NCBI RefSeq assembly: GCF_900111995.1
Contig: NZ_FOKF01000020.1
Coordinates: 34,419 to 98,418 of the forward strand
Length of the DNA stretch: 64,000 nt
Direction of reading: 5' to 3'
Origin: Collimonas sp. OK607
GTDB taxonomy: Bacteria > Pseudomonadota > Gammaproteobacteria > Burkholderiales > Burkholderiaceae_D
Below, one piece after another: positions 45,539 to 54,621 of the stretch. A model generated the notes under the pieces. It did no database searches, was not told the origin of the DNA, and saw nothing but the letters and a program-made list of their open reading frames with translations. Every line of letters begins with the position of its first letter. The first letter of the stretch is position 1. The position numbers were made by a program, and so were the translations under genes.

Positions 45539-46243
45539 TCAGGATCTGACCGTTTTCGGGCGTCTTACGGCGCGAACTTTTCCACTCCCGCCGCCGCCAC
45601 AGTAAAAGAGATCTGCGCCATCGGACTCGAGTCCGCTGACGAATGTGCCCGGCGGCATCTCCAGTCGATCGAGTACAGCACCGCTGTCCGGATCGATGTG
45701 GCGTATTTCGCTCTCGTCGCCTTCCCATGTTCCGTGCCACAGCTCGCCGTCGACCCAGGTCACACCGGTGACGAAACGGTTGGACTCGATGGTGCGGATG
45801 ATTGTGCCGGTCGCCGGATCGATCTGGTGGATCTTGCGGTCGCGGTGCTGGCCCACCCAGAGACTGCCCTCGGCCCAGGTGAGCCCCGAGTCGTTGCCGT
45901 GGCCGGGCGCGGGGATGGATGCCAGTACGTTGCCGTTGGCGGGATCGATCTTGTCGATGCGCTTCTCGGCGATCTGGTAAAGGTAGGTGCCGTCGAAGGC
46001 GGTGCCGGCGTCGCAGGGGCACTCGAGTGTGCGCGTGGGCTCGCCGCTGGCGGGATCGAAGGCGATCAGCCTGGCCCCGGTGGCGGCCCAGACGCGTTGG
46101 CCGTCGTGCGTCACGCCGGCCACACTGTCGACGCCCGGGAAGGGGCCATATTCGCGCACGATCTCGGCTGTGCGCGTTGTTGCCTGGGGTTTGTCTTTGC
46201 TAGTGTTGCCGGGGTTGCTAGCGTTACTGGTCTTGCTGGTCAT
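45539..46243 (-). CDS. Beta-propeller (glutamine-cyclotransferase-like) protein
   Basis: 234-aa protein of repeated blades with patterns such as GARLIAFDPASGEPTRTL, KRIDKIDPANGNVLASI, RKIHQIDPATGTIIRTI and SEIRHIDPDSGAVLDRL, the ID-P-x-G-x-(V/I) repeat of NHL/glutamine-cyclotransferase-type propellers. The ATG at 46243 has AAGGAG six bases upstream; a longer frame to 46696 is a shadow of the regulator gene. No signal peptide is seen, so it is probably cytoplasmic, although many relatives are exported. Function unknown. Second gene of the GC-rich operon. Confidence 0.8.
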   Translation of the reverse strand: MTSKTSNASNPGNTSKDKPQATTRTAEIVREYGPFPGVDSVAGVTHDGQRVWAATGARLIAFDPASGEPTRTLECPCDAGTAFDGTYLYQIAEKRIDKIDPANGNVLASIPAPGHGNDSGLTWAEGSLWVGQHRDRKIHQIDPATGTIIRTIESNRFVTGVTWVDGELWHGTWEGDESEIRHIDPDSGAVLDRLEMPPGTFVSGLESDGADLFYCGGGGSGKVRAVRRPKTVRS

Positions 46244-46289
46244 TGCGGGCTCCTTGTGGCGCGCTTCGGATTGGCGCCGTAAGTGAACT

Positions 46290-47510
46290 CTATTCCATCT
46301 GGAGTGAAGCTGGGAGTAACAAGATTGTCGTGAATCCTGCCAGCGGCGGCGACAGCCAGCGACGCGTCCGCGCCTGCCCGATCGAACGTACCCGTCCGGC
46401 GGCCTCAAGTTCGACCAGCGCGCGCTGGACGGTGCGCTGACTTGCCCCCAGGGCCAGTGCAAGGGCCGAGGTCGACCAGGCCGCGCCATCGGCAAGCAAC
46501 GCCGCCAGCGATGCCTGATCGCCGTCGACGGGTGGCGCCAGCACGGCAACAGCACGCTCGCCGTGCGGCCTGAGGACGAAACCTCGGGCAGTGGCGTCGA
46601 TATGCGCCAGCTCCGTGACGAGCGCGCGCAGGCGGCCGATCTCGACCCGTAGCCGCGCCCGATGCGACTCGTTGGGGAGGCGGGTGTGAAACGCACACGC
46701 GATCAAGGCTTCCCGATCGACATCGCCAGGCCACGCCTCGGCGAGTGCGCGCGCCAAAGCGAACAGTACCGGCCGGCGCGCCAGCGGCCGCCACGCGGCG
46801 CCGACGCCCAAGCCGCGACGGCAAGCGTCGACTACCAACGTGTCGGAGGCCAGGAGCGTTGCGACCTCGTCGAGACGCAGCACCTGTTCACCGCCGGCAA
46901 AGAGGCGCCGGGCGGCAGGGCGATCGAGCGCGCTCTGTGCCTCCGCCACTTCGGCCAGGAGCGCTGGTACACGTGCGCGACCGGCTGCCTCTTGCGCACG
47001 GGCGAGCGCGGTCCGTGCAAGTTCGATACGCAGCGAGCGCAACGCCAGCTCCGCCGCTGCCAGTTCGGCCACCGCCGCCAGCGAAGGCGGCAGGCCATGT
47101 GTATTGAGTAGTGCCAATACCGCTTCGGCCTGGTCGAGTCGGCCAAGCAGCAAAAGCCTGCGCGCCGCGATCAACCGTGCCTGCAGCGCGTTGGCATGGT
47201 CAGCGTGCGCCTCCAGCGTGGCCAAGGCCGCCGCCAAAGAGCGTGGTGAACTGTTGAGATCACGCACGGCCAGCGCCACTTCAGCCTCGGCGACGACACA
47301 GCGCGCGCGCGCCAGCTCTTCGTGGGCGCCGAAGCCACGGGCGGCGCGTCGAAGAAGTTCGCGGGCGCGCGGATGTTCGCCGAGCTGGGCCATGGCAATG
47401 CCGCGCAAGGCCAACGCAGGCGGATCGTCGCGCAGGGCGACTCGTTTGAGGGCGCCGAGCGCATCGCCAGCGGCGAGGGCCCGCGCGGAGGCGGCGATCA
47501 GGGAATCCAT
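46290..47510 (-). CDS. HTH regulator with TPR-like N-terminal half
   Basis: 406-aa protein. The N-terminal 240 residues are Ala/Leu/Arg-rich helical repeats resembling tetratricopeptides; the C-terminal part has a winged helix with GASQRTVQRALVELEAAGRVRSIG (about residues 350-385). It probably regulates the three genes downstream, whose first member starts 47 bp after its stop. The gene is markedly GC-rich compared with neighbours, with long spurious frames on the other strand, which points to transfer. ATG at 47510 is used; TTG at 47525 is possible. Confidence 0.78.
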   Translation of the reverse strand: MDSLIAASARALAAGDALGALKRVALRDDPPALALRGIAMAQLGEHPRARELLRRAARGFGAHEELARARCVVAEAEVALAVRDLNSSPRSLAAALATLEAHADHANALQARLIAARRLLLLGRLDQAEAVLALLNTHGLPPSLAAVAELAAAELALRSLRIELARTALARAQEAAGRARVPALLAEVAEAQSALDRPAARRLFAGGEQVLRLDEVATLLASDTLVVDACRRGLGVGAAWRPLARRPVLFALARALAEAWPGDVDREALIACAFHTRLPNESHRARLRVEIGRLRALVTELAHIDATARGFVLRPHGERAVAVLAPPVDGDQASLAALLADGAAWSTSALALALGASQRTVQRALVELEAAGRVRSIGQARTRRWLSPPLAGFTTILLLPASLQME

Positions 47511-47664
47511 GCTGAGAGGATACAACGCCGCGCCGGTGTCGTGCCGCGTTTGTGAAGTTTGTGATGTTTCCGGGTATCAGGCACGCTAACGCGCAGGCTC
47601 GGCCCCGGCCCCGCCGGAGCGAAGCCGAAGAAGGGACATCGGTGGAACGCCTTATTGGGCGGTA

Positions 47665-47937
47665 CTACTCTGCCGTAGTCGGGTCAATTATCGTGGTGAC
47701 TTCGGAGACACGGTTTGCAGGGAAGCCCCCTTGCTGTGCATGTTCCCGAATCAGCTCTTCATTTGGCGCGATGTAGACGCAGTAGACCTTGTCGCCGGTA
47801 ACATAACTTTGGAGCCACTGAATCTGTGGTCCCATCGTGTTTAGCACGCTGCACGACTTCTGCGAAATGGCTCGGAGTTCTTGCGATGATAATTTCCCGG
47901 CCCCTGGAATTTCACGCTCAATTACGTACTTTGGCAT
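47665..47937 (-). CDS. DUF4242-type small protein
   Basis: 90-aa protein beginning MPKYVIEREIPGAGKLS and containing QWLQSYVTGDKVYCVYIAPNEELIREHAQQGGFPANRV, the usual pattern of the DUF4242 family (small ferredoxin-like-fold proteins). The start at 47937 has GAGGGG six bases upstream. Role unknown. It stands alone between the GC-rich operon and the reductase gene. Confidence 0.82.
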   Translation of the reverse strand: MPKYVIEREIPGAGKLSSQELRAISQKSCSVLNTMGPQIQWLQSYVTGDKVYCVYIAPNEELIREHAQQGGFPANRVSEVTTIIDPTTAE

Positions 47938-48196
47938 AGCATTCCCCTCATGATGATTTCCGGGCGAGCACCACACTCGCCGGCTCCAACTCTTCACGCA
48001 CGTCATGATATCTATTAGTTATACACCACGGCGGCAGGTCCGGATTGTAAAAATTTCAGAGCATGCTGATGAGCAATAACTACCAGGTTCTTTGTGAGAA
48101 TATTATCTTAAATGCAACGCGCGGGTATGAGCCAGTTCGACGCAGTCATCACAATTTGGCTACACTGGCAGTCCAAAAGGCAACTGAGCTTCTAAC

Positions 48197-49222
48197 ATGC
48201 AAAACATCTACCAGAATCGGCAATGGTTTTACGTCAGACGTCCGGAAGGACGTGTCAGCAACGAACACTACGAACTGCGTGAAACCGAACTTGACGGCAA
48301 TCTGTCCGCTAACGAAGTGATCCTGCGAGCCCGGATCGTCAGCGTCGATCCGTATATCCGTATCCAGCAGCACGAGCGCAATACCTACGACGTGCCGCAT
48401 CCGCTGGGCATCGTCCAGCGCGCCGGTGTGGTGGGCGAGGTGGTAGCTTCCGCCAGTCCTCTGTTTCAGCCGGGCGATTGGGTCTCGGCTTACAGTGGCT
48501 GGCAACTCTACGCCCGCTGCCATCACAGCGAGCTGACCAAACTTGATCCGGGTGCTGCACCGGTATCGACTGCGCTGGGCGTGCTTGGCATGCCGGGGCG
48601 GACAGCCTGGTTCGGCCTGACCGAAGCCGGCCGCCCACGTCCTGGCGATACCTTGCTGGTGTCGGGAGCTGCCGGTGCGGTCGGCTCGTTGGTTGCGCAG
48701 TTCGGCAAGCGGGCAGGATGCCGGGTTATCGGTATCGCCGGCGGCCCTGAAAAATGCAAATTCCTTACCGAGACGCTGAAGCTCGATGGCGCGGTCGACT
48801 ATCGCGCACATACCACGCCGGCAGCGCTGAGCGCGGCAATTCAAGCGGCTACCGGTGGCGTCGATATTTACTTTGATAATGTGGGCGGGGTGATTACCGA
48901 CGCCGTCATTCCACTGATCAAGCGGCGTGCCCGCATCATCATCTGCGGCGCGATCAGCCAGTACGACGGTGGGCTGGATACGCCTGATCTGGGGCCGCGC
49001 TTTTTGCAGCACATGCTATTTCAACGGGCAACCATCCAGGGCATCCTTGCGCGTGATTTCACCAATCGGATGGATGAGATGCTGGCTATCGTGGCGCCGT
49101 GGGTGAAAAACGGCGAGATCGTGTTCCAGGAGACGTATATGGATGGCTTCGAGCAACTGCCAGAGGCGCTGAACAGTCTTTTTGAGGGAAAGAACATAGG
49201 TAAATTGCTGGTGCGGGTCTGA
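48197..49222 (+). CDS. NADP-dependent medium-chain oxidoreductase (CurA/LTB4DH type)
   Basis: 341-aa zinc-independent MDR enzyme reducing the C=C bond of enones. Seen: SVDPYIRI and GVVGEVVAS in the GroES-like domain, GRTAWFGL and the Rossmann motif VSGAAGAVGSLVAQFGK, and YFDNVGG typical of the leukotriene B4 dehydrogenase / curcumin reductase group. Residues for catalytic zinc are absent. Monocistronic; substrate not readable. Confidence 0.9.
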   Translation: MQNIYQNRQWFYVRRPEGRVSNEHYELRETELDGNLSANEVILRARIVSVDPYIRIQQHERNTYDVPHPLGIVQRAGVVGEVVASASPLFQPGDWVSAYSGWQLYARCHHSELTKLDPGAAPVSTALGVLGMPGRTAWFGLTEAGRPRPGDTLLVSGAAGAVGSLVAQFGKRAGCRVIGIAGGPEKCKFLTETLKLDGAVDYRAHTTPAALSAAIQAATGGVDIYFDNVGGVITDAVIPLIKRRARIIICGAISQYDGGLDTPDLGPRFLQHMLFQRATIQGILARDFTNRMDEMLAIVAPWVKNGEIVFQETYMDGFEQLPEALNSLFEGKNIGKLLVRV

Positions 49223-49350
49223 CAGCGTTGACATTGCATTGTGCCGTCGCGTGGCTAGACTGAACATCCGCAGGGAAGACATGTCCGACGAATCGATCTT
49301 GTAACCCATAAATTTGCCGGACATTTTTGTATCTCAAAAGGAGATCGATC

Positions 49351-49653
49351 ATGGTTAAGGTAGGTTTATTCGTTCGACTGGAAGTCAAGCCGGGCAAAGA
49401 GATGGATGTCGAGGCTTTCCTTCGCGACGGTTTGGCAGTTGTACAACAGGAGCCGGCAACGACTACCTGGTATGCCATCAAACTGGGGCCACTATCGTAT
49501 GGCATTTTCGACACCTTTCCAGATGACGCCGGGCGGCAAGCGCATCTCACGGGGCGAGTCGCCGCGGCCTTGATGGCAAGGGCAGCGGAACTACTCTCGC
49601 AGCCACCGGCTATCGAACGAATCGATATCCTCGCGGCCAAACAGTCACGATAA
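49351..49653 (+). CDS. Antibiotic biosynthesis monooxygenase (ABM) domain protein
   Basis: 100-aa dimeric alpha+beta barrel protein with VGLFVRLEVKPGKEMDVEAFLRDGL, EPATTTWYAIKLGP and YGIFDTFPDDAGRQAHL, standard for the ABM/quinol monooxygenase family. ATG at 49351 has AAGGAGA upstream. Role could be cofactorless oxidation of a quinol or aldehyde; unknown here. Confidence 0.85.
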   Translation: MVKVGLFVRLEVKPGKEMDVEAFLRDGLAVVQQEPATTTWYAIKLGPLSYGIFDTFPDDAGRQAHLTGRVAAALMARAAELLSQPPAIERIDILAAKQSR

Positions 49654-49819
49654 GTGATCCATCATGCCATCGCCGGAACCGGAATTTCTGCGCTTCGGCG
49701 ATGCGCCTGACAACTCATGAGATTTGTCGCTGGCAGTTTGTCGTAGTCAATTACAATTGAGGTATGGCAACGTTTTATGGTAACGTTTTTAAGCGGCGAA
49801 TGCCGTACACAACAAAGAT

Positions 49820-50773
49820 ATGAAACAGATACCAGGTCCCTCATTCACACAAGTTGAAGAAATTGATGCGTTGCAGCTGGAACAGGTTGGCGGCTTCGGT
49901 CCTCGGACCAGCCCTTTGCTGGTAAAAGGTGCATTACGAAACTGGCCGGCACAGCAGAACTGGACGTTCGAAAAGATGGCTCAGCTGCGCAATAAGGACG
50001 GCTCGGAACCGACCCGTAAATTCCAGAACGGCCTGGTGGAGCAGGGCGAAACGCAGGAACGCCCGTTGCTGCCGATTGCGCCGTATCTGCTAGAGCTGGC
50101 CGCACTGGCGACACAGCCGGTCAGCGAAGAGGTTGGCTTGCTGCCGAACCAACGTCGCCGGCAATTGCAGCCAGGCGAGGAGTTTCTTCTCAACTGGGCC
50201 CACATGCAGTCGTTTACGCCGCATCGTAATTACCTGGCGCAGTGGAGCATCCTGGAAGATTTTCCGCAGCTGCGTAGCGATTTCGATATTCGCAGCTTGT
50301 GGCCCGGATGGCGCTGGACCTGGGAATCGGTATTCATGGGGCCGGCTAACACCCACACCGGATTGCACCGCGACGTTCCCAATAACTGGTTTTGCCAGGC
50401 GCGTGGCGTCAAGGAATTTGTCATGTTCCCGCCGTCGGAAGAAGCGTTCATGAAGCCGTCAAAAAAATACGACTGGGGCGCCACTTTGAGCACGATCAAC
50501 ATCGCACGTTTCGACCAGCACCCGGAACAGCTGCGCGCGCTGGAACAAGCCAAAGGGCTGTATGCGCGAGTAGAAGAGGGCGATGCTTTATTCATACCGA
50601 AGCGAACCTGGCATGCAGTGGTTTCGCTGGCGCCTTCGATCAGCCTGGCGGTGTTCGGCCTGACCGCCAAGGAGATACTGCTTAGCGGCGTGCCGACGGC
50701 GACCAAGGATCTGCTGCACAATATGCACCTGTATCGCTGGGGACATTGTATTTGCCACAAACATGGGATTTGA
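49820..50773 (+). CDS. JmjC-like cupin (FIH-type) dioxygenase
   Basis: 317-aa cupin_8 / JmjC-type Fe(II)- and 2-oxoglutarate-dependent enzyme. Iron ligands H183 and D185 (GLHRDVPNNW) and H265 (TWHAVVS) are in place, with KEFVMFPP supplying the 2-oxoglutarate-binding lysine strand. Homologues hydroxylate proteins or small molecules. It stands alone with a PhoB-unlike AT-rich leader, and no substrate clue is present nearby. Confidence 0.85.
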   Translation: MKQIPGPSFTQVEEIDALQLEQVGGFGPRTSPLLVKGALRNWPAQQNWTFEKMAQLRNKDGSEPTRKFQNGLVEQGETQERPLLPIAPYLLELAALATQPVSEEVGLLPNQRRRQLQPGEEFLLNWAHMQSFTPHRNYLAQWSILEDFPQLRSDFDIRSLWPGWRWTWESVFMGPANTHTGLHRDVPNNWFCQARGVKEFVMFPPSEEAFMKPSKKYDWGATLSTINIARFDQHPEQLRALEQAKGLYARVEEGDALFIPKRTWHAVVSLAPSISLAVFGLTAKEILLSGVPTATKDLLHNMHLYRWGHCICHKHGI

Positions 50774-50952
50774 GTGCTTTCTCGGGCCGCTAAGATGCAG
50801 GCGTCTGGAAATAAAAATTTGATAGCTGTCGATTACGATGTCTATGGTTCGACTACGTAATGTAAGTGTATTTAAAGCGAGGCTGGCCGATCACTGTACC
50901 GCGGGCCGTCGTCCACCATTCTACTTAGCTAATCGCTATCAAGGAGACGTAT

Positions 50953-51561
50953 ATGAAGCTGTTCTATTGTGAAACCCTGAACCCGAGAAAAGCCTGTGCA
51001 GTCGCCCGTTATTTGCAATTGCCGGTGGAGTTTGTCCGCGTCGACCTTGGTAAAAGAGAAAACAAGACACCGGAATTCCTGGCCATGAATCCGAACGGCA
51101 AAGTCCCTGTGCTGCAAGATGGGGATAAGACGCTGTGGGAGTCTAACGCTATTATGTGTTATTTGTCGGATGTAGCGAAGGCCGACTTGTGGCCCCACGA
51201 TGGACGTCAGATCGATGTCATACGCTGGCTCGGCTGGAATGACCAGCATTTCACTCGCCACGCTTCCGTGCTGTATTTTGAATACATCATCAAACCTCTC
51301 TTTGGCATCCCCCCAGCTGACGCAGCCGAGCTGGAGGAAGCTACGAAATATTTCAGGACCTATGCCGGTGTACTCAATACCCATCTGAGCGATCGGAAAT
51401 TTCTGGTAGGCGACAGCTTGACTGTTGCTGATTTCGCGGTGGCTATCACTTTGCCTTATGCCGACAAGGCGCACTTGCCGCTGGCCGATTTCCCCGCAGT
51501 CCGGCGCTGGCATGAGCGACTCAACGAATTGCCGGCATGGCGTGAGCCATTTCCATCTTGA
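50953..51561 (+). CDS. Glutathione S-transferase
   Basis: 202-aa cytosolic GST with thioredoxin-like N-terminal domain (GKVPVLQDGDKTLWESNAI holding the cis-Pro and glutathione-binding Glu-Ser) and an all-helical C-terminal domain (SLTVADFAVA). The position of the catalytic Ser/Cys near NPRKACAVARYL is not typical of the beta class. SD AAGGAGA supports the start. Stands alone. Confidence 0.9.
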   Translation: MKLFYCETLNPRKACAVARYLQLPVEFVRVDLGKRENKTPEFLAMNPNGKVPVLQDGDKTLWESNAIMCYLSDVAKADLWPHDGRQIDVIRWLGWNDQHFTRHASVLYFEYIIKPLFGIPPADAAELEEATKYFRTYAGVLNTHLSDRKFLVGDSLTVADFAVAITLPYADKAHLPLADFPAVRRWHERLNELPAWREPFPS

Positions 51562-51618
51562 TTATCCGTAGTTGTTCAAGGCGGGCATACATTGCCTGTG
51601 CGGACTGCAGATCTGTAA

Positions 51619-51895
51619 GCCCACGAGATTTTTTGTGGTCTTCTGCAAATCCCTCTGGCTGCGGTACCGCATGCCTTGAATGCATCGCAACGTGCGGCGC
51701 ATTATGGCCACCGCGGAGCGGTCATGTGGCTGACGGGATTATCTGCGTCAGGCAAATCCTCGATAGCCATGGCGCTTGAACAGGTGCTGACGGAAGTGGG
51801 ATACTCCTGAACTCGCTATCGACGCGGCCGGCGAAGATATCGCCACGAGCGTGACGAAGCTTGTGGCGTATGTAGAGCGCAATGTGCCGCTTGTG
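51619..51895 (+). pseudogene. cysC: Remnant of adenylylsulfate kinase cysC
   Basis: The frame to a stop at 51810 reads YGHRGAVMWLTGLSASGKSSI, the P-loop region of APS kinase, and stops after LTEVGYS. One base over, TPELAIDAAGEDIATSVTKLV resembles the last helix of CysC. The middle ~100 residues and the true start are missing, so an internal deletion with frameshift has removed function. It fills the gap between the GST and SDR genes. No other sulfate-assimilation genes remain. Confidence 0.65.
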
Positions 51896-51902
51896 GGTTC
51901 AC

Positions 51903-52826
51903 CTATGCGTTTGCCTGCGCGTTTACTCCCACGTTAATTTTCGGATGCAATAAATCGTCCAGTCCGATACGACGGAACATCTCACTGCGCACCCGATCCG
52001 CGACGCCGTTGACGATCTCGCAACCATCTTGCGAGGGATCGATATGGGTCCTGAACGGGCGGCTGCCAAAGGGCATGCCGATCACTTCGACAATGGCATC
52101 GGCAACCGTAGCCACATCAGCATCAGCCGGCTCCAGCGCTGCCAATCCTTGCAGCGCCTGCTGCGGCACGCCGGCGTATGGGCCATCGTCATATTCAGCG
52201 GCACGGGCCTGGTCGGCCGGTGCGCCGGAATGGGCGAAGTGGTTGGTGCCCTTGGTGAACGCACCTGGCACGATGATCGAGGTTTCTATGCCCCAGCGCG
52301 CCAGTTCCCCGGCATAGGAAACCGCAAGTGAATCCATGGCTGCCTTGGCCGCGAAGTACGGGGACAGATAGGGTGGTGTGCCGCCGCGCGCGCTGCTTGA
52401 GGATATCCACATGACCAAGCCCTTGCCTTGCTTGCGCAATTGCGGCAGGGCGGCGCGATTGACTCTTTGCGTGCTGAGTACGTTGATGTTGTAAAGCTGT
52501 GCAAATTGTTCAGGCGTAAACGCTTCGGCCGGACCAAAGGACATGTGGCCGGCGTTGTGGATCACCACATCAAGGCGACCGCAGTCGGCGATGATCCTCG
52601 CGACGCCGGCATCGACCGAATCATTGGCGGCGACGTCAAGCTCGACGGTGCGCAGATCTACCCCGTGTTCTGCGGCATAACGCGCAACCTCGGTGACTTG
52701 CGGCGCGTTGCGCCCCTGAGTTTCACGCATGCTGGCATAAACAGTGTGGCCGGCGCGGGCAAGGGCACGGGCGGCGAGTGCGCCGAAACCGCTGGAGGCG
52801 CCGGTAATGACGATGACTTGCTTCAT
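51903..52826 (-). CDS. Short-chain dehydrogenase/reductase
   Basis: 307-aa SDR with cofactor motif TGASSGFGALAARAL (about residues 8-22), HNAGHMSFG (NNAG equivalent) and active-site SSSSARGG followed by YFAAKAAMDS (Tyr-x3-Lys). Longer than most SDRs by a C-terminal extension that would bind substrate. It lies 63 bp downstream of another SDR on the same strand, so the two may be co-transcribed. Substrate unknown. Confidence 0.9.
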   Translation of the reverse strand: MKQVIVITGASSGFGALAARALARAGHTVYASMRETQGRNAPQVTEVARYAAEHGVDLRTVELDVAANDSVDAGVARIIADCGRLDVVIHNAGHMSFGPAEAFTPEQFAQLYNINVLSTQRVNRAALPQLRKQGKGLVMWISSSSARGGTPPYLSPYFAAKAAMDSLAVSYAGELARWGIETSIIVPGAFTKGTNHFAHSGAPADQARAAEYDDGPYAGVPQQALQGLAALEPADADVATVADAIVEVIGMPFGSRPFRTHIDPSQDGCEIVNGVADRVRSEMFRRIGLDDLLHPKINVGVNAQANA

Positions 52827-52889
52827 GATGTATTCCTTTCGTAGATATCGAAAAATGAATTTGCTAATTGTTGATTGCGCTCTGCTCGA

Positions 52890-53624
52890 TCAGATAATGC
52901 CGCCGTTGGCGCGCAGGATCTGGCCGTTGATCCAGCTGCCGTCGGCGCCAGCCAGGAAGGCGACAGTAGCGGCGATGTCCTGCGGCTGGCCCAGGCGCTC
53001 AAGTGGTGCAAGCCTGGACAGGCGGTCGACCAGTTCTTGCGGTTTACCGTTGAGGAACAGATCGGTTGCAGTCGGGCCTGGCGCTACGGCGTTGACGGTG
53101 ATGTTTTTGCCGCGCAGTTCCTTGGCAAGAACGCTGGTCATGGCTTCCACTGCTGCCTTGGTGGCGGCGTACACGCCATAAGTTGGTTGCAGCATACCGA
53201 CTACGCTTGACGAAAAATTGATGATCCGGCCACCGTGGCGCAGCCGCTTGGCTGCTTCGCGCAGCGTGTTGAAACTACCTTTGAGGTTGATGGCGATCTG
53301 GCGGTCGAAACTGGCGTCATCGGTTTCACCGATGAGTGCATTGACCATGATGCCGGCATTGTTGACCAGCACGTCGATGCCGCCGAACGCCCGTTCTGCG
53401 GCATCAAACAGGGCATGCACCGCTGCCGGGTCGCTGACATCGGCTTGTACTGCCAATGCCTGGCCGCCTTGTTGCACTAGCTGTCGGGCCAGCGTTTCGG
53501 CGGCGGCTGCGCTACCGGAATAGTTGATGATCACGGCAAAGCCGTCGTCGGCCAGGCGTTGTGCGACTGCTGCACCGATGCCACGTGAAGATCCGGTAAC
53601 GATGGCTACTTTTTGGTTGTTCAT
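52890..53624 (-). CDS. Short-chain dehydrogenase/reductase (FabG-like)
   Basis: 244-aa classical SDR: TGSSRGIGAAVAQRL cofactor motif, NNAGIMV, SSSVVGMLQPTYGVYAATKAA with catalytic Ser-Tyr-Lys, and the PGPTATDLF loop. The C-terminal DGSWINGQILRANGG is typical of 3-oxoacyl-reductase-like SDRs. NADP(H) use is suggested by the Ser-Arg after the first Gly. First gene of a probable two-SDR operon. Confidence 0.92.
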   Translation of the reverse strand: MNNQKVAIVTGSSRGIGAAVAQRLADDGFAVIINYSGSAAAAETLARQLVQQGGQALAVQADVSDPAAVHALFDAAERAFGGIDVLVNNAGIMVNALIGETDDASFDRQIAINLKGSFNTLREAAKRLRHGGRIINFSSSVVGMLQPTYGVYAATKAAVEAMTSVLAKELRGKNITVNAVAPGPTATDLFLNGKPQELVDRLSRLAPLERLGQPQDIAATVAFLAGADGSWINGQILRANGGII

Positions 53625-53838
53625 TTGCTGCTCCTTGAAGTTGGTTGAGTGTTGTTGAATGTTGCCTAAACCACCCTTGTGCTCCTGGATATCAGTTTGC
53701 CGGGCAGTGGATACATCATGCCGGTTTGTTTTTAATGGATAAAGCCATGAAAATTGCTAATACTATTCAAAAATTGACAACAATTGACGCGATTAGAAGC
53801 GCGCGTGGATTTCGTGCCAAAGGAGGGGAATTTGCGAT

Positions 53839-53863
53839 ATTCACCTGCCCAAGGCAGGTGAAT
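53839..53863. terminator. Perfect hairpin
   Basis: ATTCACCTGCC-CAA-GGCAGGTGAAT, 11-bp stem with a 3-nt loop, in the gap upstream of the SDR pair and downstream of the leftward monooxygenase fragment. It most likely terminated that gene. No T-run. Confidence 0.45.
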
Positions 53864-53902
53864 TGAGTGAAGTATGCGAGCAGAACTGTACTGTAAGCCG
53901 TG

Positions 53903-54118
53903 TCAGCCTTGCAGATAACTGCGCAGGGTGTCGCCTTGGTAATCCAGCCGGAATTCTCCGCGTTTTTGCAGTTCCGGCACCACCAGGTCGACGAAATCCT
54001 CGAATCCGTGCGGCAAATGCACTGGCGTGATGACAAAGCCGTCCGTGCCACGTTGCGCCACAATGCTGCCCATCCAGTGACGGGCTTTGGCGGGAACAGG
54101 GCCTGGAACAGTCGGCAT
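53903..54118 (-). pseudogene. C-terminal fragment of a flavin-dependent (NtaA/SnaA-type) monooxygenase
   Basis: The last ~50 residues read TDGFVITPVHLPHGFEDFVD followed by VVPELQKRGEFR and YQGDTLRSYL, the typical end of luciferase-like monooxygenases of the NtaA/DszA group. The first ~400 residues are absent. The fragment stops near 54060-54090, where it abuts the fragment of a regulator gene facing the other way. Confidence 0.7.
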
Positions 54119-54507
54119 TGGTCGGTTACCTGGCCCGGCTGGATAAGCTGCGTCTGATTGATCTGTTGCCAGGTAACGAGGTGCGCCTGCTGACCGTGCG
54201 CGATGTTGAATGGCGCAAGGATGGTCCGATGCGCAATCAGGTCGCTCAGTGGATCATGGCTGAACATGCCAAGTCAACCCCTGTCCGGCCGGGTCTGCCT
54301 TGGGGGGCTGAGATGGTCAGGCTGTCGGATGCTTCGCTGATCCGCCTGGAAGAGATGATTCGAGATTTTCAGCGCAATATTCGTTTGCTCGGGGATGCCG
54401 AGCGAAATGCTTCACCGGCGCCGAAAGCGTGGTATTCGCTGATGATTGCTTCGAGCCACATCGATCTCGGTGGCCTGCCGTCGAAACCGAAGCGGGTCGG
54501 TGCGTAG
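54118..54507 (+). pseudogene. C-terminal fragment of an XRE/HTH-type regulator
   Basis: The frame (open upstream to about 54076 but without a start) reads ALVGYLARLDKLRLIDLLPG, then RDVEWRKDGPMRNQVAQWI and a C-terminal helical domain. This looks like the effector half of a proteobacterial XRE-family regulator whose HTH domain is lost at the junction with the monooxygenase fragment. A truncated protein from an internal start is possible but should not bind DNA. Confidence 0.55.
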
Positions 54508-54621
54508 ACTCCAGGTGGCCACGACAGCGTGTCCATTCCCCGTGTAAGTTAGGTTAGTGCCTTATAGACTTCGTCAGGTCATGTCAGGTAGCCTGTTAAA
54601 ATCGTCAGGACAGGAGGTAGC

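Noticed and set aside
46840..47589. Ser/Ala/Arg-rich 249-codon frame opposite the GC-rich HTH regulator
   Set aside because: Typical antisense shadow of a very GC-rich gene.
53735..53866. Small rightward ORF beginning MDKAMKIANTIQKL before the SDR pair
   Set aside because: Overlaps the 53839-53863 hairpin, has no SD and no recognisable pattern.
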